Below are positions 1-5,450 of a DNA stretch of 5,450 nt, one piece after another (position 1 is the first letter of the stretch; every line of letters begins with the position of its first letter). The position numbers and the translations under genes are program-made. Below the pieces are notes generated by a model, which was given only the letters and a program-made list of their open reading frames with translations, was not told the origin of the DNA and ran no database searches. Origin of the DNA: an uncultured Nitrospinaceae bacterium (GTDB taxonomy: Bacteria > Nitrospinota > Nitrospinia > Nitrospinales > VA-1); contig CAJJDL010000048.1 in the NCBI GenBank assembly GCA_905182935.1, positions 1-5,450 of the forward strand, read 5' to 3'.

Positions 1-263
1 TGACTGAGTTTGAGCAGGGCATATCGCCTTTTGGATGCTTTGATATGGCTGGCAATGTATGGGAATGGTGTGTTCAGCTTTACTCTAAAGGGCATACGAC
101 TCAACGGGTTGTTCGTGGCGGATCCTGGCTAAACTATATGGTGCACTCTAAATGTGCCTATCGAAATACCTTTAATCCAGATGAGCGTTATCCTGCCACT
201 GGATTTCGTTGTGTATCATTAGAACATACCGAAGTCGATGATGATGACGACGAAGATGAGTAA
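1..263 (+). CDS. SUMF1/FGE-sulfatase-family protein, C-terminal fragment
   Basis: Partial gene cut by the left edge; the reading frame is open from base 3 to the TAA at 261-263. The translation shows the C-terminal half of the formylglycine-generating-enzyme (SUMF1) fold: FGCFDMAGNVWEWC, then RVVRGGSW, then CAYRN, ending in TGFRCV. These blocks are diagnostic of the family. True sulfatase-activating enzymes carry a catalytic cysteine pair just after the GGS block. Here the residue three after GGS is Asn (SWLN), and a single Cys sits directly before AYRN, so a formylglycine-generating role is doubtful. Other family members act in protein modification, ergothioneine-type chemistry or as C-terminal domains of kinases, and I cannot choose between these. 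The protein ends in an acidic tail in which nine of the last ten residues are Asp or Glu. It is co-oriented with ribD, 51 bases upstream. Confidence 0.85.
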   Translation, partial: TEFEQGISPFGCFDMAGNVWEWCVQLYSKGHTTQRVVRGGSWLNYMVHSKCAYRNTFNPDERYPATGFRCVSLEHTEVDDDDDEDE

Positions 264-303
264 TGAAAAATAGTAGTATTTTGAAATGTTTTCTTATTTA
301 ATT

Positions 304-308
304 AGAGG
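304..308 (+). promoter_or_regulatory. Shine-Dalgarno site supporting the ribD TTG start
   Basis: AGAGG lies six bases before the TTG at 315. It favours this start over the in-frame ATG at 342, which would cut off the segment before YMKLA. RibD homologues such as B. subtilis RibG begin about five residues before this YM, which also supports the upstream start. Confidence 0.6.
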
Positions 309-314
309 TTCTAT

Positions 315-1418
315 TTGACTCGAGAATTAGATCAGTTTTATATGAAGCTTGCTATCGATCTTGCTCTTAAAGGTGAGGGACAAACCAGTCCCAATCCACT
401 TGTTGGTGCGGTAGTTATAAAGTCTGGCAAAGTTATTGCTAAGGGTTACCATAAAAAGGCAGGGCTTCCTCATGCTGAAACTATTGCATTACGTAAAGCG
501 GGAAAACAGTCGATTGGAGCAGACCTGTTTGTGAACCTTGAACCTTGTTGTCATCATGGGAGAACACCACCGTGCGTAGAAGCTATCATTGAAGCTAGAA
601 TTAAAAGGGTTGTGATTGGAGTCAGTGATCCCAATAATCTTGTTAATAGGAAAAGCATCCGTCTTCTTAGAAAAAAAGGTATCGATGTAGTGACAGGAGT
701 TCTAAAAAAAGACTGTGAAAGATTAAATGAGTCGTTTTTTAAGTATATCAGGACAGGTCGTCCATTTGTAACTCTTAAAAGTGCATTATCTTTAGACGGA
801 AAAATTGCAACGCGAATGGGCGATTCTAAATGGATCACTGGACCTAAAGCCAGAAATTATGCACATCAACTTAGAGGGAGGGTTGATGCGGTTCTTGTTG
901 GTTCTGGAACAGTAGTTGCTGATGATCCTCGTTTGACCATGAGATTGAAAAACAGCAACCTGTGTAATCCAATTCGTATTATTGTGGCGGGCAAAAAAAA
1001 CATTCCCATCTCATCTAAAGTTTTTAATAACGCTCATAAGGAGCGAGTTATTTATGCTACAACTAACACCTTTTCACCTATCCGAAAAGCTAAGTTAGAG
1101 AAAATAGGAGTGGAAGTCCTCTTTGTAAAACATAAAAGAGAGAAGGTGAATCTTTCCTCACTAATGGAAGAACTAGGTAGAAGAGAAATCATTTCCGTCA
1201 TGATAGAAGGGGGGGCGGAAATTAGCGGGAGTATTTTTAAGGAAAAACTGATCGACAGAGTTGTTTATTTTATAGCACCCAAAATTATTGGTGGTAGAAG
1301 CTCTCCCACCCCCGTAGGTGGAGAAGGTATTGACGAACTAAAAGATTTTATGAAAATTAAAAATATGTCAATTAATAAATTAGGAGAGGACCTAGTGGTT
1401 GAAGGAAATATACATTAA
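315..1418 (+). CDS. ribD: Bifunctional riboflavin biosynthesis deaminase/reductase RibD
   Basis: Cytosolic enzyme for two consecutive steps: deamination of diaminohydroxyphosphoribosylaminopyrimidine, then NADPH-dependent reduction of the ribosyl side chain. The 367 residues match the usual family length. The deaminase domain (about 1-145) has TSPNPLVGAVV, the zinc and catalytic HAE motif (H53, E55) and PCCHHGRTPPC (C78, C87). The reductase domain (about 150-367) has SLDGKIAT, DSKWIT, VGSGTVVADDP, the EGG motif near 298-300 and APKIIGG. The start is TTG at 315, backed by AGAGG upstream. One oddity is the usually conserved DPNPxVAGxG loop, which reads DPNNLVNRKS (105-114). The Asp and Asn thought to contact substrate remain, but both glycines are lost. 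It is the first gene of the rib cluster, and ribE follows after 8 bases. There is no FMN riboswitch in the short leader. Confidence 0.97.
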   Translation: MTRELDQFYMKLAIDLALKGEGQTSPNPLVGAVVIKSGKVIAKGYHKKAGLPHAETIALRKAGKQSIGADLFVNLEPCCHHGRTPPCVEAIIEARIKRVVIGVSDPNNLVNRKSIRLLRKKGIDVVTGVLKKDCERLNESFFKYIRTGRPFVTLKSALSLDGKIATRMGDSKWITGPKARNYAHQLRGRVDAVLVGSGTVVADDPRLTMRLKNSNLCNPIRIIVAGKKNIPISSKVFNNAHKERVIYATTNTFSPIRKAKLEKIGVEVLFVKHKREKVNLSSLMEELGRREIISVMIEGGAEISGSIFKEKLIDRVVYFIAPKIIGGRSSPTPVGGEGIDELKDFMKIKNMSINKLGEDLVVEGNIH

Positions 1419-1426
1419 GGAGATCT

Positions 1427-2086
1427 ATGTTTAGCGGTATCATTAGTAATATAGGAACAGTTCATCAGATTGTTCGAAAAAATGAAGGTGCCATTTTAAC
1501 GGTTCATGGCGGAGAAGGTTTTAGGATGTTTGAACCTGGAGAAAGTATTGCTGTCAATGGCGTTTGTCTTACAGTCCGAGATAGCTCGGAAGATACTTTT
1601 ACACTAGACTTGAGCACTGAAACTCTCAGCCGAACTTGTTTTCAAAATATACGAGAAAAAATACCTGTTAATCTTGAACGTTCTCTGAGACCTTCTGATA
1701 AAATTAGCGGTCACTTTGTCACAGGTCATGTGGATTGTGTCGGGCATATAACTTCTATTGAACATAAGAGTGGTGAAATACTATTTCACTTTGAATACCC
1801 TCTCGAATATACTCCATACGTCATCGAAAAAGGTTCTATTGCAATTGATGGTATTAGCTTGACCGCTTTTGGGTGCGTTGACAATGGATTTTCAGTGTCT
1901 ATTGTCCCATTCACATTTTCTCATACAAACCTTGCTTTTAAAGAAATGAAGGATGCTGTTAACATTGAATATGATATGATTGGCAAATATATATACAAGG
2001 CTTGTAAGACGATTCTATCGTCTTATGACGGTAATGAAAAAATATCTTTAGAAAAACTTCAACAGAAGGGAATTCTGAAAAAGTGA
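1427..2086 (+). CDS. ribE: Riboflavin synthase (alpha subunit)
   Basis: Catalyses the last step of the pathway, dismutation of two 6,7-dimethyl-8-ribityllumazine molecules into riboflavin and the pyrimidine precursor. The 219 residues fit the family (about 210-220). It contains two lumazine-binding repeats. The first (about 1-97) opens MFSGIISNIG and has NGVCLTV with the conserved Cys at 47. The second (about 98-190) has GHFVTGHVDCVG at the junction, then IDGISLT and NIEYDMIGKY, with the usual helical tail after it. A strong Shine-Dalgarno AAGGAG lies at 1417-1422, inside and just after the ribD stop, which implies coupled translation. The stop overlaps the ribBA start. The gene is called ribE in the nomenclature where ribC/ribE denote the alpha subunit; some databases use ribC. 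Confidence 0.96.
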   Translation: MFSGIISNIGTVHQIVRKNEGAILTVHGGEGFRMFEPGESIAVNGVCLTVRDSSEDTFTLDLSTETLSRTCFQNIREKIPVNLERSLRPSDKISGHFVTGHVDCVGHITSIEHKSGEILFHFEYPLEYTPYVIEKGSIAIDGISLTAFGCVDNGFSVSIVPFTFSHTNLAFKEMKDAVNIEYDMIGKYIYKACKTILSSYDGNEKISLEKLQQKGILKK

Positions 2087-3315
2087 GCAAACGTGAGGAA
2101 ACTTCAAAGAAAAAATTTAGTTCTATTGAAGATGCGATGGATGATGTTCGTCAAGGTAAAATGATTGTTATTGTTGATGACGAAGACCGAGAAAATGAGG
2201 GAGATTTAATGATTGCCTCTGAAAAGGTCACTCCCGAAGCTATCAACTTCATGGCTAAATATGGTCGCGGTCTGATATGTCTCGCTTTAACTGAGCAGAG
2301 AACCCGTGAATTAGGATTGTCTATGATGGTTGAGAATAACGAGTCAGCTTTTGAAACTCCTTTTACGGTTTCTATTGACGCAAGAAATGGTATCACTACC
2401 GGGATTTCCGCTAGCGATAGGTCCAAAACTATTCAAACTGCAATAAACCCTCATACCTCGAAGAGTGATCTTGTCAAACCAGGTCATATATTCCCTCTTA
2501 GGGCGCGTAAGGGTGGTGTTCTTGTTCGCATGGGGCAAACCGAAGCATCAGTAGATATAGCTCGAATGTCGGGCCTGTGCCCCTCAGGAGTTATTTGTGA
2601 AATCATGGATGATGATGGAACTATGGCGCGCTTGCCAAGTCTTATAGAGTTTACTCGTACACATAATTTAAAAATGATTACAACAAAAGATCTTGCTGAA
2701 TATCGTTTGCAGCAGGAAACGCTTATTGAAGAGATCGTATCAACCAATCTGCCTACTGAATTTGGCATTTTTAATTCAGTGACTTTTCGAAATATATTAG
2801 ATGATCAAATTTATATTGCTTTAATTAAAGGGGAAATTAACCCAGAAATACCGACATTAACGCGTGTCCATTCACAATGCTTGACAGGAGATGTGTTTGG
2901 TTCTTTTCGTTGTGATTGTGGAGAGCAATTAAAAAAGTCTATGGAGATGATCGCAGCTAATGGGACAGGCGTATTACTTTATCTATATCAAGAAGGCAGA
3001 GGAATTGGAATCATTAATAAATTAAAAGCCTATGCACTACAGGATGAAGGTCAAGACACAGTCGAAGCTAATGCATCGTTAGGGTTCAAGCCTGATCTTA
3101 GAGAGTATGGAGTTGGCGCACAGATTCTAAAAAAAATAGGATTAGGGAAGCTTCGATTATTGACCAACAATCCTAGAAAAATAGTGGGCTTGGAAGGGTA
3201 CGGTTTGCAGGTAGTCGAACGTGTTTCAATCGAAATTAATCCCAAGAAAGATAATATTAAATATCTACGTACTAAGAAAAAGAAACTAGGTCATATAATT
3301 AAAAATATTTCATGA
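2083..3315 (+). CDS. ribBA: Bifunctional DHBP synthase / GTP cyclohydrolase II (RibBA)
   Basis: Fusion enzyme for both entry steps: ribulose 5-phosphate to 3,4-dihydroxy-2-butanone 4-phosphate (N-terminal half, about 1-210), and GTP to the diaminopyrimidine (C-terminal half, about 211-410). The 410 residues match typical RibBA. The first half has [10 protein letters not shown] (metal-ligand Glu at 37), PGHIFPLRA and [15 protein letters not shown]. Its GHTEA motif reads GQTEA, with Gln at 152 where E. coli RibB has metal ligand His153. The second half has [10 protein letters not shown] and RCDCG with zinc ligands C266, C277 and C279, then QEGRGIG, DTVEAN, catalytic D338 and R340, and LLTNNPRKI. 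Tyr302 replaces the Arg normally before QEGR. The GTG start overlaps the ribE stop (GTGA). Only a weak purine run (2064-2071) lies upstream, so translation is probably coupled. The next in-frame Met would remove the start of the domain. Confidence 0.96.
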   Translation: MSKREETSKKKFSSIEDAMDDVRQGKMIVIVDDEDRENEGDLMIASEKVTPEAINFMAKYGRGLICLALTEQRTRELGLSMMVENNESAFETPFTVSIDARNGITTGISASDRSKTIQTAINPHTSKSDLVKPGHIFPLRARKGGVLVRMGQTEASVDIARMSGLCPSGVICEIMDDDGTMARLPSLIEFTRTHNLKMITTKDLAEYRLQQETLIEEIVSTNLPTEFGIFNSVTFRNILDDQIYIALIKGEINPEIPTLTRVHSQCLTGDVFGSFRCDCGEQLKKSMEMIAANGTGVLLYLYQEGRGIGIINKLKAYALQDEGQDTVEANASLGFKPDLREYGVGAQILKKIGLGKLRLLTNNPRKIVGLEGYGLQVVERVSIEINPKKDNIKYLRTKKKKLGHIIKNIS

Positions 3316-3331
3316 AATAGGTTTCTTAATA

Positions 3332-3793
3332 ATGTCTAAATTCATAGAAGGAAATCTGGATGCTACTGGTTTGAAGGTTGGAATCGTGGTTAGTCGGTTT
3401 AATATTTTTATTACAGAGCATTTGTTGACAGGTGCTATCAATGAATTGATAAGTCATGGGATTAATGAGGATGATATCGAGGTAATTCGAGTTCCTGGTG
3501 CTTTCGAGATTCCCTTAGCAGCAAAAAAAATTTGTTCAAGAGGGAAAGATGTCATTATTTGCTTAGGAGCAGTGATTCGAGGAGACACTCCTCATTTTGA
3601 TTATGTAGCCACTGAAGCTGCTCGAGGGGTAGCAGCAGTTTCTATAGAAACTGCTATTCCAATTATGTTTGGTGTACTCACCTCGGATAATATAGAGCAG
3701 GCGGAAGATAGAGCCGGTGGAAAGGCTGGTAATAAAGGTGCCGACGCAGCTCTTGCTGCTATAGAGATAGCAACGCTTTATAAAAAACTTTAA
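3332..3793 (+). CDS. ribH: 6,7-dimethyl-8-ribityllumazine synthase
   Basis: Condenses 5-amino-6-ribitylaminouracil with dihydroxybutanone phosphate to form lumazine, the substrate of riboflavin synthase. The family assembles as pentamers or 60-subunit icosahedral capsids. The 153 residues are of normal length. Family blocks seen are [15 protein letters not shown] near 21-35, VPGAFEIP (54-61), [14 protein letters not shown] (79-92) with catalytic His88, and [23 protein letters not shown] with Arg127 for phosphate binding. No key residue is missing. It lies 16 bases after ribBA with a weak AGG (3319-3321) as its only ribosome binding site, so reinitiation or coupling from ribBA is likely. Confidence 0.97.
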   Translation: MSKFIEGNLDATGLKVGIVVSRFNIFITEHLLTGAINELISHGINEDDIEVIRVPGAFEIPLAAKKICSRGKDVIICLGAVIRGDTPHFDYVATEAARGVAAVSIETAIPIMFGVLTSDNIEQAEDRAGGKAGNKGADAALAAIEIATLYKKL

Positions 3794-3807
3794 ATAATTA
3801 AACACTT

Positions 3808-4239
3808 ATGGGTAAAAGAAGGTCTTCAAGAGAGTTGACACTCAAGTTTCTTTATCAGTCGGAAATGAATAAAGGGAATATTGAGGAACAGATGAAAATT
3901 TTTATAGAGAGAAACTCTTCACATGGAGAAGTGGAAGATTTCATGGAAAGTTTGGTGAAGTCGATCTATAAAGAAATGGAAGAGATTGATAAAATTATTC
4001 AGGAATGCAGTGATAACTGGATTCTCGAGCGTATGACCGTGATCGATCGAAATATTTTACGGATGGGAACATGTGAATTACTCTTTGACTTTCTAACTCC
4101 ACCTAAGGTTGTTATTAATGAAGCTATTGATATAGCCAAAAAATACGGTAACGAAGACTCTCCTGAGTTTATCAATGGAATTTTGGATAAAATTCATAAG
4201 AAGATTGGGCATAAAGGAATTCTTCCCTTACCAATTTAG
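3808..4239 (+). CDS. nusB: Transcription antitermination factor NusB
   Basis: All-helical RNA-binding protein that with NusE (S10) binds boxA RNA and promotes antitermination, mainly of rRNA operons. The 143 residues match the family. The N-terminus GKRRSSRELTLKFLYQSE carries the arginine-rich boxA-binding start. The C-terminal half has the strongly conserved IDRNILRMGTCELL, then PPKVVINEAIDIAKKYG, then SPEFINGILDKI. The ATG at 3808 fits the family start, since the next Met (residue 20) would remove the Arg-rich segment. The 14 bases before it contain no Shine-Dalgarno sequence. Its position after ribH is a widely conserved arrangement and does not imply a role in riboflavin synthesis. Confidence 0.95.
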   Translation: MGKRRSSRELTLKFLYQSEMNKGNIEEQMKIFIERNSSHGEVEDFMESLVKSIYKEMEEIDKIIQECSDNWILERMTVIDRNILRMGTCELLFDFLTPPKVVINEAIDIAKKYGNEDSPEFINGILDKIHKKIGHKGILPLPI

Positions 4240-4247
4240 ACATCTAT

Positions 4248-4268
4248 TTCTCCTGACTGATAGGGGGG
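4248..4268 (+). promoter_or_regulatory. Possible hairpin masking the ribosome binding site of the phosphoesterase gene
   Basis: The pyrimidine run TTCTCCT (4248-4254) is complementary to the G-rich Shine-Dalgarno tract AGGGGGG (4262-4268) across a seven-base loop (4255-4261). Pairing gives U-A, C-G, C-G, U-G and C-G, plus two further G-U pairs. The tract ends one base before the ATG at 4270. Seen directly as complementarity; a regulatory role is inference. Confidence 0.35.
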
Positions 4269-4269
4269 T

Positions 4270-4998
4270 ATGAAATTCATAATTTTTTCTGACGTTCATA
4301 GTAATCTTGAGGCAATACAGGCATTTAGTCATGTCATTAGATCTATTGAACATGACAAGAAAGCGTACCTTGGTGATCTAGTGGGGTATAACACCGACCC
4401 TAATTCTGTTATTAAATGGATACGTGAAGAAACGGACATTACTTTAGCAGGAAACCATGACTATTGCGTTGTTAATCGGTCAGACTCAAGTGATTTAAAT
4501 CCCGCCGCCTATCAAGCATGTGCTTGGACTCGAGGTAGACTTACAAAAAATAATAGTGAATTTTTAGCTAATTTACCTTTTCAAAAAGTGGAGAATAATA
4601 TTTATTGGGTTCATTCATCACCATTTGAACCAATGAAGTGGCACTATATTTTAACTACAAAACATGCAGAAAAAAACTTTGACTATTTCAAGCAAGATAT
4701 TTGCTTTTTAGGTCACTCTCATATACCTGGAGTTTTTGAAAAAAATAAAAATAATAAAATCTATTCATACACTACTTCTAGAATAAAACTTAATCCAGAA
4801 TCACGTTATATTATTAATGTTGGAAGCTTAGGACAACCAAGAGATGGGAATCGAGACCCAGTGTTTACTTTTTATGACTCTACAAGGCGCATAGTCGAAT
4901 TTCATCGCTTTACCTACGACTTTTCCACAACTCAAGAAAAAATAAGAGCCTGTGGTCTCCCTTACGCACTTGCAGATCGTTTGAATATTGGAAGGTAA
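4270..4998 (+). CDS. Metallophosphoesterase family protein (predicted phosphodiesterase)
   Basis: Calcineurin-like two-metal phosphoesterase of 242 residues, close to the YfcE/MJ0936-type compact phosphodiesterases; its substrate is unknown. The full metal-binding set is visible in order: DVH (D8, H10), GDLVGY (D36), GNHD (61-64), VHSSP (H115) and GHSH (148-151). The late block INVGSLGQPRDGNRDP (182-197) is typical of this subgroup. There is no signal peptide or membrane segment, so it should be cytosolic. The ATG at 4270 is preceded by AGGGGGG, which can pair with an upstream CTCCT. It lies 30 bases after nusB with no visible terminator between them, so it may be cotranscribed with the rib cluster. 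A role as the missing riboflavin-pathway phosphatase can be proposed, but nothing in the protein itself shows it. Confidence 0.9.
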   Translation: MKFIIFSDVHSNLEAIQAFSHVIRSIEHDKKAYLGDLVGYNTDPNSVIKWIREETDITLAGNHDYCVVNRSDSSDLNPAAYQACAWTRGRLTKNNSEFLANLPFQKVENNIYWVHSSPFEPMKWHYILTTKHAEKNFDYFKQDICFLGHSHIPGVFEKNKNNKIYSYTTSRIKLNPESRYIINVGSLGQPRDGNRDPVFTFYDSTRRIVEFHRFTYDFSTTQEKIRACGLPYALADRLNIGR

Positions 4999-5025
4999 CA
5001 CTAATAAAATCAATTACTAACGTGG

Positions 5026-5054
5026 TTGACCCAATATCTTTAAAGTGATAGCAT
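5026..5054 (+). promoter_or_regulatory. Candidate sigma70-type promoter for the downstream exported protein
   Basis: TTGACC (5026-5031) resembles a -35 box at five of six bases. After a 17-base spacer comes TAGCAT (5049-5054), four of six against the -10 consensus, immediately preceded by TGA, an extended -10 TGn. It sits in the only long gap of the window and implies that the gene at 5157 starts a new transcription unit with a leader of roughly 95 bases. Recognised by eye; the region is AT-rich, so chance similarity is possible. Confidence 0.4.
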
Positions 5055-5156
5055 TAAAAATAGCAATAAAACAACCTAGTTAAGAGGGTTTTGCAGCCCA
5101 TTTAGCATTGTATATCAGTTGATAATCAATAGATTAAATAAGTTAAAGACGATTTT

Positions 5157-5450
5157 ATGCGACTTTCCCCTCCAAAATTTTTAATAGTAAGTTATCTATT
5201 GTCTTTTTTTCTATTAGTTTGTCTATTCTCTGGAAAAGTAGTTTTTGGATCTTCTTCACCCGCATCCATTGATTATGAAAAAGCTCGTGTGTCCTATCAC
5301 AGCCTTATTCAGTCAACAAAAAGAATGCAGATAAGGGATAAATGGATTCCAGTAATTCAACAATTCAAATTAATTTATAAGAAGCATTTTCCTAGTAGAG
5401 AGGCCTATAAAGCTGCATTTACAGTCGGGGATTTATACGAAAAACTTTAT
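5157..5450 (+). CDS. Exported protein, N-terminal part; probable N-acetylmuramoyl-L-alanine amidase
   Basis: Open frame of 98 codons with no stop before the right edge. It starts at ATG 5157; an in-frame TAA at 5139-5141 rules out any longer form with a normal upstream start. The N-terminus looks like a signal peptide: basic residues R2 and K7, a hydrophobic stretch about 8-24, then a small-residue region (GSSSPAS, 31-37) suitable for cleavage. There is no lipobox. The mature part is helical and TPR-like: YEKARVSYHSLI, then RDKWIPVIQQFKLIY, then AFTVGDLYEKLY. This resembles the region before the amidase_3 domain in deltaproteobacterial cell-wall amidases, as I remember them. The catalytic domain lies outside the window, so the product is a family-level guess; another TPR-containing periplasmic protein is the alternative. 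No clear Shine-Dalgarno sequence precedes the start. Confidence 0.7.
   Translation, partial: MRLSPPKFLIVSYLLSFFLLVCLFSGKVVFGSSSPASIDYEKARVSYHSLIQSTKRMQIRDKWIPVIQQFKLIYKKHFPSREAYKAAFTVGDLYEKLY

Noticed and set aside
281..300. TTGAAA (281-286) as a -35 box for ribD
   Set aside because: No acceptable -10 hexamer occurs at 16-18 bases downstream, where the ribosome binding site of ribD begins.
554..838. Open frame on the minus strand inside ribD
   Set aside because: It is antisense to the strongly conserved deaminase domain, shows no recognisable protein features and has no ribosome binding site; a shadow of ribD.
1301..1326. Hairpin CCACC/GGTGG with flanking partial pairing near the ribD 3' end
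   Set aside because: It lies within conserved-length coding sequence with no U tract after it, and is explained by Pro and Gly codons.
2151..2768. Three overlapping minus-strand open frames inside ribBA
   Set aside because: They lie opposite the conserved DHBP synthase domain and have compositions typical of reversed coding sequence; shadows.
2920..2960. In-phase slippery heptamer A AAA AAG (2931-2937) in ribBA, with GGAGAG upstream and a -1 frame stop at 2958-2960, reminiscent of the dnaX frameshift
   Set aside because: Lys-Lys codons of this kind and longer A runs are common in this AT-rich window (also in ribD), the purine run is closer than in dnaX, and no convincing downstream stem was found.
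3563..3805. Minus-strand open frame opposite ribH
   Set aside because: It is antisense to the most conserved part of lumazine synthase, with no family motif.
5073..5092. AACC...GGTTTT inverted repeat after the phosphoesterase gene as a terminator
   Set aside because: The stem is only four to five pairs with a bulge and the T run is too short; it also lies downstream of the candidate promoter.

Overview
The window is an AT-rich bacterial segment with all genes on the + strand and very short gaps. Its core is a complete riboflavin (vitamin B2) operon in the order ribD, ribE (riboflavin synthase), ribBA (fused), ribH, followed by nusB. This order is, from family knowledge, typical of Deltaproteobacteria in the old sense (Desulfobacterota, SAR324 and relatives). 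The truncated last gene also resembles the N-terminus of deltaproteobacterial cell-wall amidases. The taxonomic placement is an inference from gene order and protein flavour, not a proof.

Layout. Positions 1-263 hold the 3' end of a SUMF1/formylglycine-generating-enzyme-like protein with a strongly acidic tail. A 51-base gap leads to ribD (315-1418, TTG start). ribE (1427-2086) follows after 8 bases, and ribBA (2083-3315, GTG start) overlaps its stop codon. ribH (3332-3793) and nusB (3808-4239) follow after gaps of 16 and 14 bases. A metallophosphoesterase gene (4270-4998) comes 30 bases later. The only long gap (4999-5156) carries a plausible sigma70-type promoter. It precedes an exported protein that runs off the right edge (5157-5450), probably an N-acetylmuramoyl-L-alanine amidase.

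How the genes work together. RibBA opens GTP (GTP cyclohydrolase II half) and makes dihydroxybutanone phosphate from ribulose 5-phosphate (DHBP synthase half). RibD deaminates and reduces the pyrimidine. RibH condenses the two branches to lumazine, and RibE dismutates lumazine to riboflavin. Only the phosphatase that acts after RibD is not an obvious member of the cluster; the downstream metallophosphoesterase is a speculative candidate. NusB is a transcription antitermination factor often found behind ribH.

No wholly new system is evident. The points most worth a second look are residue-level departures in otherwise canonical enzymes and one local RNA structure. They are a His-to-Gln change at the position of a DHBP synthase metal ligand in RibBA, a divergent loop in the RibD deaminase, and a small hairpin that could mask the ribosome binding site of the metallophosphoesterase gene.
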